From: Planctomycetota bacterium | GTDB lineage: Bacteria; Planctomycetota; Phycisphaerae; Tepidisphaerales; Tepidisphaeraceae | Assembly: GCA_023417885.1 (NCBI GenBank) | Contig: JAEZED010000208.1 | Coordinates: 1-34,718 of the forward strand | Length of the DNA: 34,718 nucleotides | Direction of reading: 5' to 3' | Part shown: piece after piece, positions 21,958-31,870 of the stretch | Numbering within the stretch: the first letter of the stretch is position 1 | Layout: each line of letters begins with the position of its first letter | Notes under the pieces: model-generated | What the model saw: the letters and a program-made list of their open reading frames with translations, nothing else | Told to the model about the DNA's origin: nothing | The model's database searches: none | Made by a program: the position numbers and the translations under genes

Positions 21958-24900
21958 TTGGACAATCCCGCAGCCTTGCCCCCTTATCGGCTTGCTTCCG
22001 GCCCGCGAACCCGCGCCACGCTCCTGGCGGCCGTGGTGGGCGTTGCCGCCCTGCTCGCGGGCCCGGATCGGGCACTTGGTCAGCCGACCCCGCCCGCACA
22101 GACCCAGCCCAGCGGCGACGCCCTGCGGCCGGCGATACCGCAACTGCTCATAAGGGCTGCCGGAGCCGCAAGTTGGACCGACGGGCAGACGAACATCGTC
22201 CTCCTGCGTGGCGGGGTGGAGTTGCAGGCCGGCGAGGCCACGCTCCAGGCGCCGGATGCGATTCTCTGGCTCGAGAAGCTGCCCGGGGAGGCCCGCACCC
22301 GGGCCGACGTCGTCCTGCTCGGGACGGATGAGCAGAACGCCATCGTCCAGACACCCGAGGCCCGCCAATTCGGCGAGCGGCTGGCTGCGAATGTCATCGT
22401 GGACGGCGTCAGGTTCGACGTCCCGGTGCGCGAGGCCCGCGACATGAGCGCCTCGGAGATCTACCAGCGTGCCCTGCCGCTCAGGCCAAGGCCCGCGCCC
22501 ACGACCGGCCCGGCCGCGGGGCCGGTCCAGCCGGGATCCGCGACACAGCCGGGCACGGTTGTGCCGATCGAGGCGCCGGCTGTGGAGCGGACGGTCGCTC
22601 CGGTCCGACTCACGGCGGCGGACGTGCGAACGACACCGTCGGCGGACGGGACGATCGCGCTGCTGGCGACGGGAGGCGTCTTCCTGTCGCAGCGCGCCGA
22701 TAACGGGGATCCCCTCGAGCTGCGCGCGGATCGCGCCGTCGTCTTCACGGCGCTGGAGCGCCTGGACGAGGGGGCCCTCCAGGCGGACGCGCTTCGCGAG
22801 AAGATCACCGGCGTCTACCTCGAGGGGGACGTGCGGATCGTCTACACGCCCGGCGGCGGAGATCGCGAGGGCTTCACCGCGGTCGAGCAGCGACTGGAGG
22901 CGGCGCGGGCCTTTTATGACTTCGAGACCGAACGGGCCGTGCTCACGCGAGCCGTGCTGCACACGACGGCGCCCGAGGCTTCGGGTGCGCTGCGCGCAAG
23001 GGAGCCGATCACGCTCCGCGCCGACACGATCCGCCAGCTCGCCAGGGGGCGCTACGAGGCGGACAACGCCGAGATCAGCACGAGCCGCTTCGCCGTGCCG
23101 GATTACAGCCTCAACGCCTCGCGCGTCTTCGTGCGGCGGGAGGAGGGGCGGAGCGTCTTCGGTGCAGACAACGTCAACGCCCGCCTCTTCGACGTCCCAT
23201 TCTTCTGGTTCCCGTCGGTACGGGGCTCAACCGTCGACAACCGCCTGCCCCTGCGCCGGGTGAGCGTCGGCGACTCGAAGGACTTCGGCTTCGGCGTGGA
23301 GACGACCTGGGGCCTCTTCGAGACCTTCAACACCACCCCGCCGCGCACGCTCGACGCCACCTACACGCTCGGCCACCTGGGCGACCGGGGCTTCACCGCC
23401 GGCCTGGACGCCGACTACTACGGCGACATCTTCCTCTTTGGCAATCGCCCCGAGACCTTCTCCGGCGAGCTGACGGCGTTCCTCGTGGACGACCACGGCT
23501 TCGACAACCTCGGTCGAGAGCGCGCCTCGATTGAGCAGGACGACCTGCGCGGGCGGTTCTTCTGGCAGCATCTCCACTACTTCCCCGGCGACTGGAGCGC
23601 GCAGGCGCGCGTGGGCTTCGCCAGCGACGAGACGTTCCTCGAGCAGTGGGAGCGCCGGCAGTTCTGGGAGGGCCCGCCGCACGACCTGTTCTTCAACGTC
23701 GATCGCGCCAGCGGCAACGAGCTGCTGGGAATGGGCGTCGTCTACGACATAAACGACTTCGCCACGACCTCCAACGAGTTCCAGGAGGGGGCGAGCATCG
23801 AGCGCCTGCCCGAGGCGCGATATGCCCGCTTCGGCGACCGGCTCGGCCCCGTCACGCTCACCAGCCGCAACCGCGTCGGGCTCCTCCAGTTCAACAACTT
23901 CCAGCCGGACCTCGTCGCCGACCTCGGCTTCCGCGACTTCGGCTCGCCCGACGTCGACGAGTCGTTCCCCGGCATCCCCGCCTACGGCTACACCGGCACG
24001 CCCGAGAAGCTCATCGGCCGCGGCGACTTCCGGCAGGAACTCTCCCTGCCGCTCGAGATGGACGGCGTGAGCGTCGTGCCGTTCCTGGTCGGGCGCTTCA
24101 CGGCCTACAGCGACCATCTCAACGGCGGCGCCGTGGGCCGCGCGCTGGGCGGGGCCGGCCTGCGCGTCGGAACCGCCTTCTCGCGGACGGATGATCGGAT
24201 CTACTCGCGCATTCTCGACATCGACCGCGTGCGCCACGTTATCGAGCCGAGCGTCACCGGCTTCACGTCCTGGCAGAGCGAGGACGCGAACGATCTGTAC
24301 ATCTTCGACCAGGGGATCGACACGATCAGCGACGTGACCGCGGTGCAGCTTGCGATGCGCCAGCGCTGGCAGACCAAGCGCGGCGGGCCCGGCCGGAAGC
24401 GCAGCGTGGACTTCCTCACCTGGGGCATCGAGGCCAACTTCTTCGAGGATGAGCCGGACGAGTTGTTCGTACCCACCAACGCCGGGTTCGCGACGGCGGC
24501 CGGGTTCCGCGGGCTCTTCTTCGCCAGCGAGCCGGAGTCGAGCCTACCGCGCGACGGCATCAACACCGACGCGCTCTGGCGCATCAGCGACACGACCGCG
24601 CTCGTCGGCGACGCCGCCTACAGCCTGGAGAGCGACGACCTGGTCACGCTCGCCGCGGGCGTGATCATCACGCGCGACGACCGGCTCAGTTACAGCATCG
24701 GCGGGCGCTACGTCGAGCCGCTGGACCTGCTGCTGGGCGTGGGGTCGATCGACTACCGGCTGAGCCAGCGCTACAGCCTGGCGGCGGCGGCGAGCTACGA
24801 CGTGGAGATCAGCGACATCCGCCACACGAGCGTGATGGTGACGCGGCGGTTCGACCGGTTCCTGATCAACGTCGGCGTCTACACCGACCGGATCGACGAC

Positions 24901-24984
24901 GACAGCGGCATCCGCTTCATGATCGCCCCCATCGGCTTCCGCGATCTGAGCCTGAGCTCCAACCAACTCGAGGAGCGGCGGTGA
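21958..24984 (+). CDS. LptD/OstA-like outer-membrane beta-barrel protein
   Basis: The protein is about 1008 residues. It starts with an Arg-containing signal peptide (RTRATLLAAVVGVAALLAGPDRALG), then two OstA-like beta-jellyroll segments: one at about 60-130, with GAASWTDGQTNIVLLRGGVELQAGEATLQAP, and one at about 220-350. Around residue 410 comes ARLFDVPFFWFPSVRGS, the counterpart of the LptD 'VPvfYlPy' motif before the barrel. The remaining 560 residues alternate aromatic-rich strands (RGRFFWQHLHYFPGDWSAQARVGF, ATYTLGHLGDRGFTAGLDADYYG) ending in a barrel-like C-terminus. This suggests an LPS-assembly (LptD-type) outer-membrane translocon. The expected disulfide cysteines of E. coli LptD are not seen. 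The first possible start is a TTG at 21958, since a TGA lies just upstream at 21940; the true start may be an internal codon. Confidence 0.8.
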   Translation: MDNPAALPPYRLASGPRTRATLLAAVVGVAALLAGPDRALGQPTPPAQTQPSGDALRPAIPQLLIRAAGAASWTDGQTNIVLLRGGVELQAGEATLQAPDAILWLEKLPGEARTRADVVLLGTDEQNAIVQTPEARQFGERLAANVIVDGVRFDVPVREARDMSASEIYQRALPLRPRPAPTTGPAAGPVQPGSATQPGTVVPIEAPAVERTVAPVRLTAADVRTTPSADGTIALLATGGVFLSQRADNGDPLELRADRAVVFTALERLDEGALQADALREKITGVYLEGDVRIVYTPGGGDREGFTAVEQRLEAARAFYDFETERAVLTRAVLHTTAPEASGALRAREPITLRADTIRQLARGRYEADNAEISTSRFAVPDYSLNASRVFVRREEGRSVFGADNVNARLFDVPFFWFPSVRGSTVDNRLPLRRVSVGDSKDFGFGVETTWGLFETFNTTPPRTLDATYTLGHLGDRGFTAGLDADYYGDIFLFGNRPETFSGELTAFLVDDHGFDNLGRERASIEQDDLRGRFFWQHLHYFPGDWSAQARVGFASDETFLEQWERRQFWEGPPHDLFFNVDRASGNELLGMGVVYDINDFATTSNEFQEGASIERLPEARYARFGDRLGPVTLTSRNRVGLLQFNNFQPDLVADLGFRDFGSPDVDESFPGIPAYGYTGTPEKLIGRGDFRQELSLPLEMDGVSVVPFLVGRFTAYSDHLNGGAVGRALGGAGLRVGTAFSRTDDRIYSRILDIDRVRHVIEPSVTGFTSWQSEDANDLYIFDQGIDTISDVTAVQLAMRQRWQTKRGGPGRKRSVDFLTWGIEANFFEDEPDELFVPTNAGFATAAGFRGLFFASEPESSLPRDGINTDALWRISDTTALVGDAAYSLESDDLVTLAAGVIITRDDRLSYSIGGRYVEPLDLLLGVGSIDYRLSQRYSLAAAASYDVEISDIRHTSVMVTRRFDRFLINVGVYTDRIDDDSGIRFMIAPIGFRDLSLSSNQLEERR

Positions 24985-25142
24985 GGATTGGCCGGATGCG
25001 CCGCACCGCGATGTGACCGACGCTGCAACGCCTGGCGCTGATCCGAAACCCCGGGCGTCGCGATATCGTGGGCGAACCCGCTACCGGATTCGTCACGCGT
25101 TCCGAAACCTCTGCCGTCGGCCGTCCGCCCTCTGCCCTCCCC

Positions 25143-25760
25143 CTACGGCAGCGCCTTCAGCAGGACGCGCACCACCCGGTTCAGGCCGCTGCGGGCGTTG
25201 CTGACGAACTGCTCGAAGATCTTGTTCGTCACCGACATGAACTCCTCCATCCCCGCTAGGCGCTGGCGCGTGAGCTTCACCGCCTCGTCGCGCGCCGCCG
25301 ACTTGCCCAGCGCCTGCTCGCTGAGCATCTGCTGGCACTGCTTGATGGTCTCCAGTACCGGGTCCATCTCGCGGCGCTTGCGCTCGGCGGCGATGATGGA
25401 GAAGAGTTCCCAGATGTCCGAGAGGCTCTCGAAGTATTCGCGGCGCTCGCCGCGCCGGTGGAAGCGGCGGATGATGCCCCAGTCCTGGAGGGCGCGCAGG
25501 CTCATGCTGGCGTTTCCGCGGCTGATGTTCAGGCGCTCCATCACGTCGTCCGTGCAGAGCGGCTGGCCGGTGATGTAGAGCAGCGCGTGGATCTCCGCCA
25601 TGGTGCGGTTGATGCCCCAGGTGGCGCCCATCTCGCCCCAGCGCCGGATGAAGAGGTCCTGCACCTCCTGGAGCCGCTCCTCGGGGGAGCGTGTGCGGAG
25701 ACGGGCGGCCAGGGAGGCGGCCTCGGAGTCCAACGAGCGGGCTGCACTGCTTTGCAACAT
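25143..25760 (-). CDS. GbsR/MarR-family transcriptional regulator
   Basis: The 205-residue protein has a winged-helix domain at about 45-110: TWGINRTMAEIHALLYITG, CTDDVMERLNISRGNASMSL (recognition helix) and RALQDWGIIRRFHRRGERREYFES (wing). A long helical C-terminal region follows (FSIIAAERKRREMDPVLETIKQC and so on). This matches the GbsR-type branch of MarR regulators, where the helical tail provides dimerisation. The ligand is unknown; no betaine or choline genes are nearby. It lies 78 bp downstream of a PEP-CTERM gene on the same strand. The intervening DNA holds two TTTCA-N7/8-TGAAA inverted repeats, the first directly before its start codon, which suggests autoregulation. It is convergent with the LptD-like gene; the 158-bp gap between them (24985-25142) shows nothing clear. 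Confidence 0.88.
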   Translation of the reverse strand: MLQSSAARSLDSEAASLAARLRTRSPEERLQEVQDLFIRRWGEMGATWGINRTMAEIHALLYITGQPLCTDDVMERLNISRGNASMSLRALQDWGIIRRFHRRGERREYFESLSDIWELFSIIAAERKRREMDPVLETIKQCQQMLSEQALGKSAARDEAVKLTRQRLAGMEEFMSVTNKIFEQFVSNARSGLNRVVRVLLKALP

Positions 25761-25768
25761 TCGGATTC

Positions 25769-25803
25769 CTCACTTCTTTCAAGAACTACTGAAAGATAGT
25801 GAG
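25769..25803. promoter_or_regulatory. Operator-like inverted repeat before the GbsR-type gene
   Basis: CTCACTTCTTTCA (25769-25781) is complementary to TGAAAGATAGTGAG (25790-25803) apart from one bulged base, with an 8-bp spacer. The core is TTTCA-N8-TGAAA. It starts 8 bp upstream of the regulator's start codon at 25760, a usual place for an autoregulatory operator; as RNA it would also be a leader hairpin. Confidence 0.5.
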
Positions 25804-25817
25804 GCTGCGGCAGCGCG

Positions 25818-25834
25818 TTTCAACTTTGGTGAAA
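25818..25834. promoter_or_regulatory. Second TTTCA-N7-TGAAA site
   Basis: TTTCA (25818-25822) and TGAAA (25830-25834) repeat the core of the neighbouring inverted repeat, with centres about 40 bp apart. It sits between the PEP-CTERM stop codon (25839) and the regulator gene. Confidence 0.4.
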
Positions 25835-25838
25835 ACTG

Positions 25839-26720
25839 TCACGAACCGCGCCGGCGCCGGAGCCACCAACCGGCAGCCAGCATCCCGGCGGCGAACGATC
25901 CGGGCTCGGGAATGGCGGTGACGTCGGCGTACGACCGCCCCAGGCGGAACTCGTCCAGATGGTTGTTCGCGTCGCCGCGGGCACTGAAGACGAGCGAAGT
26001 CACCTGCGCCAGGTCGATGTCGAAAGCGTCGAGACTGAAGCCGAACTCCGCGGCCGGATCGTTGATGTCGAACTCCGTCGAGATCGCATCGGGCTCCGAG
26101 ACGTCGTACCCGACGAGTTGGAGGATGTCTCCCTCCGCGGTGGGGCTGTTGAAGTAGCGGCCGATCAGCCAGTAGGTGTGGCCGTCGGTGAAGCTGCCGT
26201 CGGCGCCGTCGGAAATGAGCCCGCCGGTGGCGGTGGTCTCCGCCTCGATCCGGATGGCGCGGACGCCGACGGTGGCCTCGCCGAACGTGATCCGGTCACC
26301 GGTCGCCTCATCCTCGAGGGTGATTCGGGCGAAGCGGTTGAGGTTGCCGTCGTCGTCGAACGTGAACAGCGCGGAGAAGAAAAACCCCTCCCCCACGGCG
26401 GAGGTGATGTCCTGGTCGACGGAAACGGTCGCGATGCCGCTGCCCGCGCCGTTCATGTCGGTGACGCGGTTGCCCGCGACGCCCGGCACGGGCCCGGCGA
26501 TGCTGCCGTAACCCAGTCCGGGCGATGCGATCTCCAGGTCCTGGATCGTGGAGGAAGCGTAGTTGCCGGTGAGGTTGAGGCCGGTCGCCGGCAGCCCGTC
26601 CATCTCGAGGCCGGCGGTGTAGTCGAACGGCTCGTAAATCAGCAAATCCCCGCGCGCCTCGGCGGCGGCGCCGAGCAGGAAGAGCCCGGCCACTCCCGTT
26701 TGAATCATCGCACAACGCAT
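25839..26720 (-). CDS. PEP-CTERM secreted protein, LamG-like body
   Basis: The 293-residue protein has a signal peptide (MRCAMIQTGVAGLFLLGAAAEARG) and a mature start DLLIYEPFDYTAGLEMDGL. That opening is common in planctomycete LamG/concanavalin-like extracellular proteins. The beta-rich body includes FFFSALFTFDDDGNLNRFARI and TYWLIGRYFNS. The C-terminus is TAIPEPGSFAAGMLAAGWWLRRRRGS, a complete PEP-CTERM anchor. It is probably exported and anchored or released at the cell surface; the ligand is unknown. ATG 26720 is preceded by GGGAGG with an 8-nt spacer, which decides the start over the upstream open frame (to 26801). The GbsR-type gene follows on the same strand, possibly co-regulated. Confidence 0.9.
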   Translation of the reverse strand: MRCAMIQTGVAGLFLLGAAAEARGDLLIYEPFDYTAGLEMDGLPATGLNLTGNYASSTIQDLEIASPGLGYGSIAGPVPGVAGNRVTDMNGAGSGIATVSVDQDITSAVGEGFFFSALFTFDDDGNLNRFARITLEDEATGDRITFGEATVGVRAIRIEAETTATGGLISDGADGSFTDGHTYWLIGRYFNSPTAEGDILQLVGYDVSEPDAISTEFDINDPAAEFGFSLDAFDIDLAQVTSLVFSARGDANNHLDEFRLGRSYADVTAIPEPGSFAAGMLAAGWWLRRRRGS

Positions 26721-26843
26721 TCTGCAAACCTCCCGGTGAAAAGACGATCCACCAGGCCCCCCCGAGGGGTGGATCGTCGGGCAACCGGCTTGCAGAAGCA
26801 AGGCGAAAATGTCGCCTAGCTCATTGAAAAGTGAGCGGCGAAC

Positions 26844-27788
<945 letters not shown>

Positions 27789-27914
27789 GCGTCGATCCAA
27801 CCCGCTGAATATCGCTTACAACGCCGCGCCTGGCATGGTCGAGCGGCACGACCGCCCGCCGCACTCGCGGCGGGTGCAACCATAGCCCGGAACACCCGCA
27901 AGCCTAGCCCCGAC

Positions 27915-29696
27915 TCACCGCCCGGCCGTACCCTCGTTATCGGCCGATTCCGCCCTTTCGTACACGATCACCGTCCGCAGACCCAGTTCATCCGCCAAGG
28001 GCATCCATTCCAGCAGCGCCAGCCGCCGGGGCCATGGCGTCTCGATCGGCCTCGGCGGCGCGTAGCCCAGGGCCTCAAACCCGGGCCACGCGTCCAGGTC
28101 GAAGTCGTACTCGCTCTTGTAGAACGCCGCCCGCCCCGGCATCTGACGGGCCTCGTCAATCATCTGCATCCGCCCCGCCGACGCGTAGATGACATCGGGA
28201 AGATTGTCCCGCTCCGCTGCCCACTCCGGCATCGCGCGGAGATCCGCCCGGTAGCCGAGGTGGTTCAGGCGATGCATGGCAGGCGAGTCGCCGATCATCA
28301 CCGCGTATCCGACGAACGGATCGTCGGTTCGCGTCGCGAGGTCGCGCTCCATCTGAGCCTGCTCCGCCAGGTCGTCGAGGTGGTACACCACGGTCGACCA
28401 GAGGAGGTTGGCGCCGATCCCCAGTGCCAGCACGCCGCCCAGCACCACCCGCCCCGCCGCGCCGCTGCGCTCCCACGCGGCGGCGATGCCGATCGCCACG
28501 AGCGGCGCCGCCGTCACGAGGGCCGGCGTGATGAAGCGGTCGGTGGCATATGGGAGCGCCAGGACGGTCACGACGGAAGCCAGTGGCGCCGCCGACAGCA
28601 GGGCCGCCCAGCCGGGTCTGGCGAACCAGGCGGCGGTGATGGCAAGAGGGACGAGGATCACACCCGCGGGGCCGAGGTTGTTCAGGAAACCCGCGCCGAC
28701 GAACCGCAGGTGCAACCGCCACGATTCGTTCTCCCCCCAAACGCCGCCGCTGACGCCCGGGCCGCTCCAGTACTCGATGCGCTGCCACCAGACCCCAGGG
28801 GCGTAGATCACGTTCAGGGCGAGGTACAGGCCCGAGCCGACGAGCGCGGCGGTGACCACGCTGCGCCACAGGCGGCCCGTCTCCCCGTTCTGCCCCGTGC
28901 GCTCGCGCCACGCCGACCACACGACCAGCGCGACGGACATCACCGCGAGCGGGAACGCCGCGTTCTCCTTCGACCCCACCGCCATCGCCGCGGCGGCCGC
29001 GAAGAGGGCGCCGCGCCACGGCGTGGGGCCGTCATGCGCCATGCGCAACCATGCCGCCAGCGCGAGCAGGACGAAGGCGATCATCGACGCATCGACGCTC
29101 GCAGACGGCAGCGCCCACTGGAAGCGATAGCACGTCACGATCATCAGCAGCGCCGCCCCCGCGGCGGCCAGGGTGCTGCCCGTCTGCCGGCGCATGGCGG
29201 CGGTCAGCGCTGCGACGCCCGCGATCCCGAGCAGCAGGAAGATCAGGCGAGACTCGAAGATGAGCACGCCCAGTTGGTCCAGGGGCCGCGCCAGGCCATA
29301 GGGATAGTCCTGCTGTGGCGTGGAGAAATCGCCCGTCACTTTCCAGTAGACGAAGGTCGCGCCGTAGGCCGGGAGCAGCACGAAGTTGGGCGCCGGACCA
29401 TACTTGTGGAACGCCTGACCCGCACTCGCCGCAAACTTCAACGCCCGCAGCGGCTGGTAGATCTCGTCCCGATGATCAGCCAGTGCGGGCAGGAGGAACG
29501 TCAGTCGTGGAATCGCCAGCAGCGACGACAGGAGGATGACCAGGACGACCGGCCAATGCCGCCGGAACCAGCCCGGTCGCGCAGCCGGCGGTTGGAGCAG
29601 CGCCTGGCGCTCGGCGAGCCCTTCCGGAGGCCGCTCGATGGCGCGCACATCCGGCGGCGTCTCGATGCTCTTGGTGATTGCCTTGACCTGGGGCAT
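27915..29696 (-). CDS. GT39-like (PMT/ArnT-type, GT-C) membrane glycosyltransferase
   Basis: This 593-residue polytopic membrane protein has a cytoplasmic Pro-rich N-terminus (1-47), then a membrane helix VVLVILLSSLLAIPRL. A first outer loop carries the acidic pair ALADHRDEIYQPL (D77-E78), placed as the catalytic Asp/Glu of GT-C enzymes. Ten or so further hydrophobic helices follow (LIFLLLGIAGVAALTAA, VVLGGVLALGIGANLLWS and others). A soluble C-terminal domain of about 160 residues contains YKSEYDFDLDAWPGFEAL. GT39/PMT/ArnT enzymes use polyprenyl-phosphate sugars on the outer face of the inner membrane. The acceptor is not known. The GT2 gene immediately upstream would make such a donor. Confidence 0.85.
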   Translation of the reverse strand: MPQVKAITKSIETPPDVRAIERPPEGLAERQALLQPPAARPGWFRRHWPVVLVILLSSLLAIPRLTFLLPALADHRDEIYQPLRALKFAASAGQAFHKYGPAPNFVLLPAYGATFVYWKVTGDFSTPQQDYPYGLARPLDQLGVLIFESRLIFLLLGIAGVAALTAAMRRQTGSTLAAAGAALLMIVTCYRFQWALPSASVDASMIAFVLLALAAWLRMAHDGPTPWRGALFAAAAAMAVGSKENAAFPLAVMSVALVVWSAWRERTGQNGETGRLWRSVVTAALVGSGLYLALNVIYAPGVWWQRIEYWSGPGVSGGVWGENESWRLHLRFVGAGFLNNLGPAGVILVPLAITAAWFARPGWAALLSAAPLASVVTVLALPYATDRFITPALVTAAPLVAIGIAAAWERSGAAGRVVLGGVLALGIGANLLWSTVVYHLDDLAEQAQMERDLATRTDDPFVGYAVMIGDSPAMHRLNHLGYRADLRAMPEWAAERDNLPDVIYASAGRMQMIDEARQMPGRAAFYKSEYDFDLDAWPGFEALGYAPPRPIETPWPRRLALLEWMPLADELGLRTVIVYERAESADNEGTAGR

Positions 29697-29863
29697 GGAC
29701 GCGTGGCCGTGGGCGGAGTCGAATCAGTAGTCGCCCTGCGGCATGGCAGTCCACAGGAGCAAGGTCGTTCGGCGTGCCGTGTAGGCCGCCGCTCGCGTTC
29801 GGAGGGCGATGGTACCGCCAGCCACAGTGAAGGGCAGCGCGCAAGCGTCGACTGAAAGTCGCC

Positions 29864-30670
29864 TTAGTTGGTGAACCGGAACCGGACGATCGTCAGGATC
29901 GCCTTGATCCCGTCCTTCCAGGTGATCTTCTTCCCCTCCTCGTAGCTGCGGCCGTAATAAGCGATACCAACCTCGTAGATCCGCAGTCGCGGGCGAAGCT
30001 TCGCGATCTTGGCGGTCACTTCCGGCTCAAAGCCGAAGCGGTCGCACTTGATGGTGATCCGGTCGAGGACACTCTTGCGGAACACCTTGTAGCAGACCTC
30101 CATGTCCGTCAGGTTCAGGTTCGTGAACATGTTGCTCAGCGTCGTGAGGAACTTGTTCCCGAGCGTGTGCCAGTAGTAGAGCACGCGGTGCGGCTCGCCG
30201 ATGAAGCGGCTGCCGTACACCACGTCCGCCACGTCATCCACGATCGGCTGGAGGAGTTTGGGGTAGTCCGCGGGGTCGTACTCCAGGTCCGCGTCCTGGA
30301 CGAGCACGACATCGCCGGTGGCCATGGAGAAACCCTGCCGCAGCGCCGCTCCCTTGCCCCGGTTCTCCGGCTGATGGTGGATGAGGAAGCGACACTCCGG
30401 GTAGAGCCTGGGAAGCTCGTCGAGCTTGGCGGCGGTTCCGTCGGTGCTGGCGTCGTTGACGCAGACGATCTCCCGCTCGACACCTGCGGGGATGGCGGCG
30501 TTGACGACCATGCCCACCAGCCGCTGCACCGTCCGTTCCTCGTTGTAAACGGGAATGACGATGCTGAGCCGGGAGACGTGCTGCCGCTCTCCGTCGGGGC
30601 GGGAGTAGGGATGCGACGCGGCGGGGCCGGTCTCGAGCGGCCCGGCCGGGTTGCGCGCGGGTCGGGACAT
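29864..30670 (-). CDS. GT2 glycosyltransferase, polyprenyl-phosphate-sugar synthase type
   Basis: The 268-residue protein has the GT-A fold of family GT2: SRLSIVIPVYNEERTV (33-48), CVNDASTDGT (70-79), NRGKGAALRQGFSMATGD (103-120), the DxD-containing QDADLEYDPADYP (125-137), then YGSRF and DMEVCYKVFR. This set is characteristic of dolichol/undecaprenyl-phosphate mannose or glucose synthases (DPM1/GtrB-like) and has no membrane helices at the C-terminus. It would load a sugar onto polyprenyl phosphate on the cytoplasmic face, after which the GT39-like protein encoded next to it could use it. ATG 30670 is used; there is an extra N-terminal tail of about 30 residues before the fold, so a later start is possible. 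It is divergent from the phosphoesterase gene. Confidence 0.9.
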   Translation of the reverse strand: MSRPARNPAGPLETGPAASHPYSRPDGERQHVSRLSIVIPVYNEERTVQRLVGMVVNAAIPAGVEREIVCVNDASTDGTAAKLDELPRLYPECRFLIHHQPENRGKGAALRQGFSMATGDVVLVQDADLEYDPADYPKLLQPIVDDVADVVYGSRFIGEPHRVLYYWHTLGNKFLTTLSNMFTNLNLTDMEVCYKVFRKSVLDRITIKCDRFGFEPEVTAKIAKLRPRLRIYEVGIAYYGRSYEEGKKITWKDGIKAILTIVRFRFTN

Positions 30671-30813
30671 CGTGGTTGCTGCTGCCGGATCGTTCACGGG
30701 GAGCAAAGGATAGCCGCCCGCGTCGGCCGGGCCACCACGGCGCCCGCACCGGCACATCCAGCACTGTCGATAAGACCGGTTCTCGTCCGGGGCCGCATCG
30801 CTAAGATCGCCGC

Positions 30814-31794
30814 GTGCCGTTTCGCCACTTGTCGCAGACCCTGCACCAGTTCGTGAACGCCCCCCACTGGGCGCGCCAGTACCAGGCCAGACAGCGAGTC
30901 TGGCACACGCTCTCCCGGTTCGGCCTCACAGGCCTGCACAGCGGGCCGATTCACCGCGCGTGGCTCGATGTCCGGCGCGTCCCGATGCCCCTTCGGGGAC
31001 TGGATCCCGCCTTTGAAGGCTTCCGAATCGCCCAGATCAGTGATCTGCACGTCTCCCCCGTCGTTTGGCGCGGCTTTCTCGCCGAACAGCTCAAGCACGT
31101 CGTCGACCTCCGGCCGGACCTGCTCGTCGTCACCGGCGACCTCATCACCGGCGGGTATCGGTACGCCCGGTTGGCCGCCGACCTGCTGGCACACATGCGC
31201 CCACGGCCGCGACACGGGATCATCTGCATCCTCGGGAACCACGATTACAGCCTGCACGGCAACTGGAACCTCACCGAAGCCAGCCGGCGTGCCCGCTACT
31301 TCCAGAAGGTCCTGGGGGAACGGGGGATGATCCTGCTGACCAACCAGGTTCACAGGGTTCACCTGCCCCGGGCAGTCAGGCCGCTCACGATCGTCGGGCT
31401 GGACGACCTCTGGAGCGGCCGCCTCGACGCCGCCACGGCCTTCGAGGGCGTCGCGGAGGACGAAACCGTCATCTGCCTCAATCACGATCCGCGCAACGCC
31501 CTGGACCTGCTGGACTACCCGTGGCAGTGGATGCTCAGCGGCCACACCCACGGCCGACAGCTTGCCACCAGCCAGATCGGGCGCCGGTTCAACCGGAAGC
31601 GCAAACGCCAGTTCGTTCGCGGCAGCTACTCACTGCCGGGAGCCAGAAAGCTCTACGTCAATCGCGGGCTCAGTTACGGGCAGCGATTCGACAGCTGGTG
31701 CAAGCCGGAGATCACGCTCTTCCGGCTTCAGCAGGCACGGGGCCAGGACGCACGCGACCCCGCCGCCCTGATCCGCCCTGGGCCACACAGATGA
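30814..31794 (+). CDS. Calcineurin-like metallophosphoesterase (YkuE/LpxG type)
   Basis: The 326-residue protein, with a GTG start, has the five metal-site motifs of the family: RIAQISDLHVSP (SDLH 76-79), VVTGDLITGG (GD 108-109), GNHDYS (141-146), ICLNHDPR and LSGHTHGRQ. YkuE-like enzymes often carry a membrane helix at the N-terminus and hydrolyse phosphodiesters, including UDP-diacylglucosamine in the LpxG version. This protein has only a charged N-terminal region without a clear membrane helix, so it may be a soluble phosphodiesterase with a different substrate. It is followed, 76 bp on, by pyrR on the same strand; the gap shows no convincing attenuator. The GTG was chosen as the first in-frame start that leaves the domain intact. 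Confidence 0.9.
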   Translation: MPFRHLSQTLHQFVNAPHWARQYQARQRVWHTLSRFGLTGLHSGPIHRAWLDVRRVPMPLRGLDPAFEGFRIAQISDLHVSPVVWRGFLAEQLKHVVDLRPDLLVVTGDLITGGYRYARLAADLLAHMRPRPRHGIICILGNHDYSLHGNWNLTEASRRARYFQKVLGERGMILLTNQVHRVHLPRAVRPLTIVGLDDLWSGRLDAATAFEGVAEDETVICLNHDPRNALDLLDYPWQWMLSGHTHGRQLATSQIGRRFNRKRKRQFVRGSYSLPGARKLYVNRGLSYGQRFDSWCKPEITLFRLQQARGQDARDPAALIRPGPHR

Positions 31795-31870
31795 TCGCGT
31801 CCGCCGCGCATATCGAGCAAACCGCCCGTTTTTGCCTCAAGGCACGCTCCGCGGCTAACGTCGTGCGACG

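Noticed and set aside
25111..25151. CTGCCGT...ACGGCAG inverted repeat near the gbsR stop codon as a terminator
   Set aside because: The loop is 27 nt, it overlaps the coding end, and there is no T-tract.
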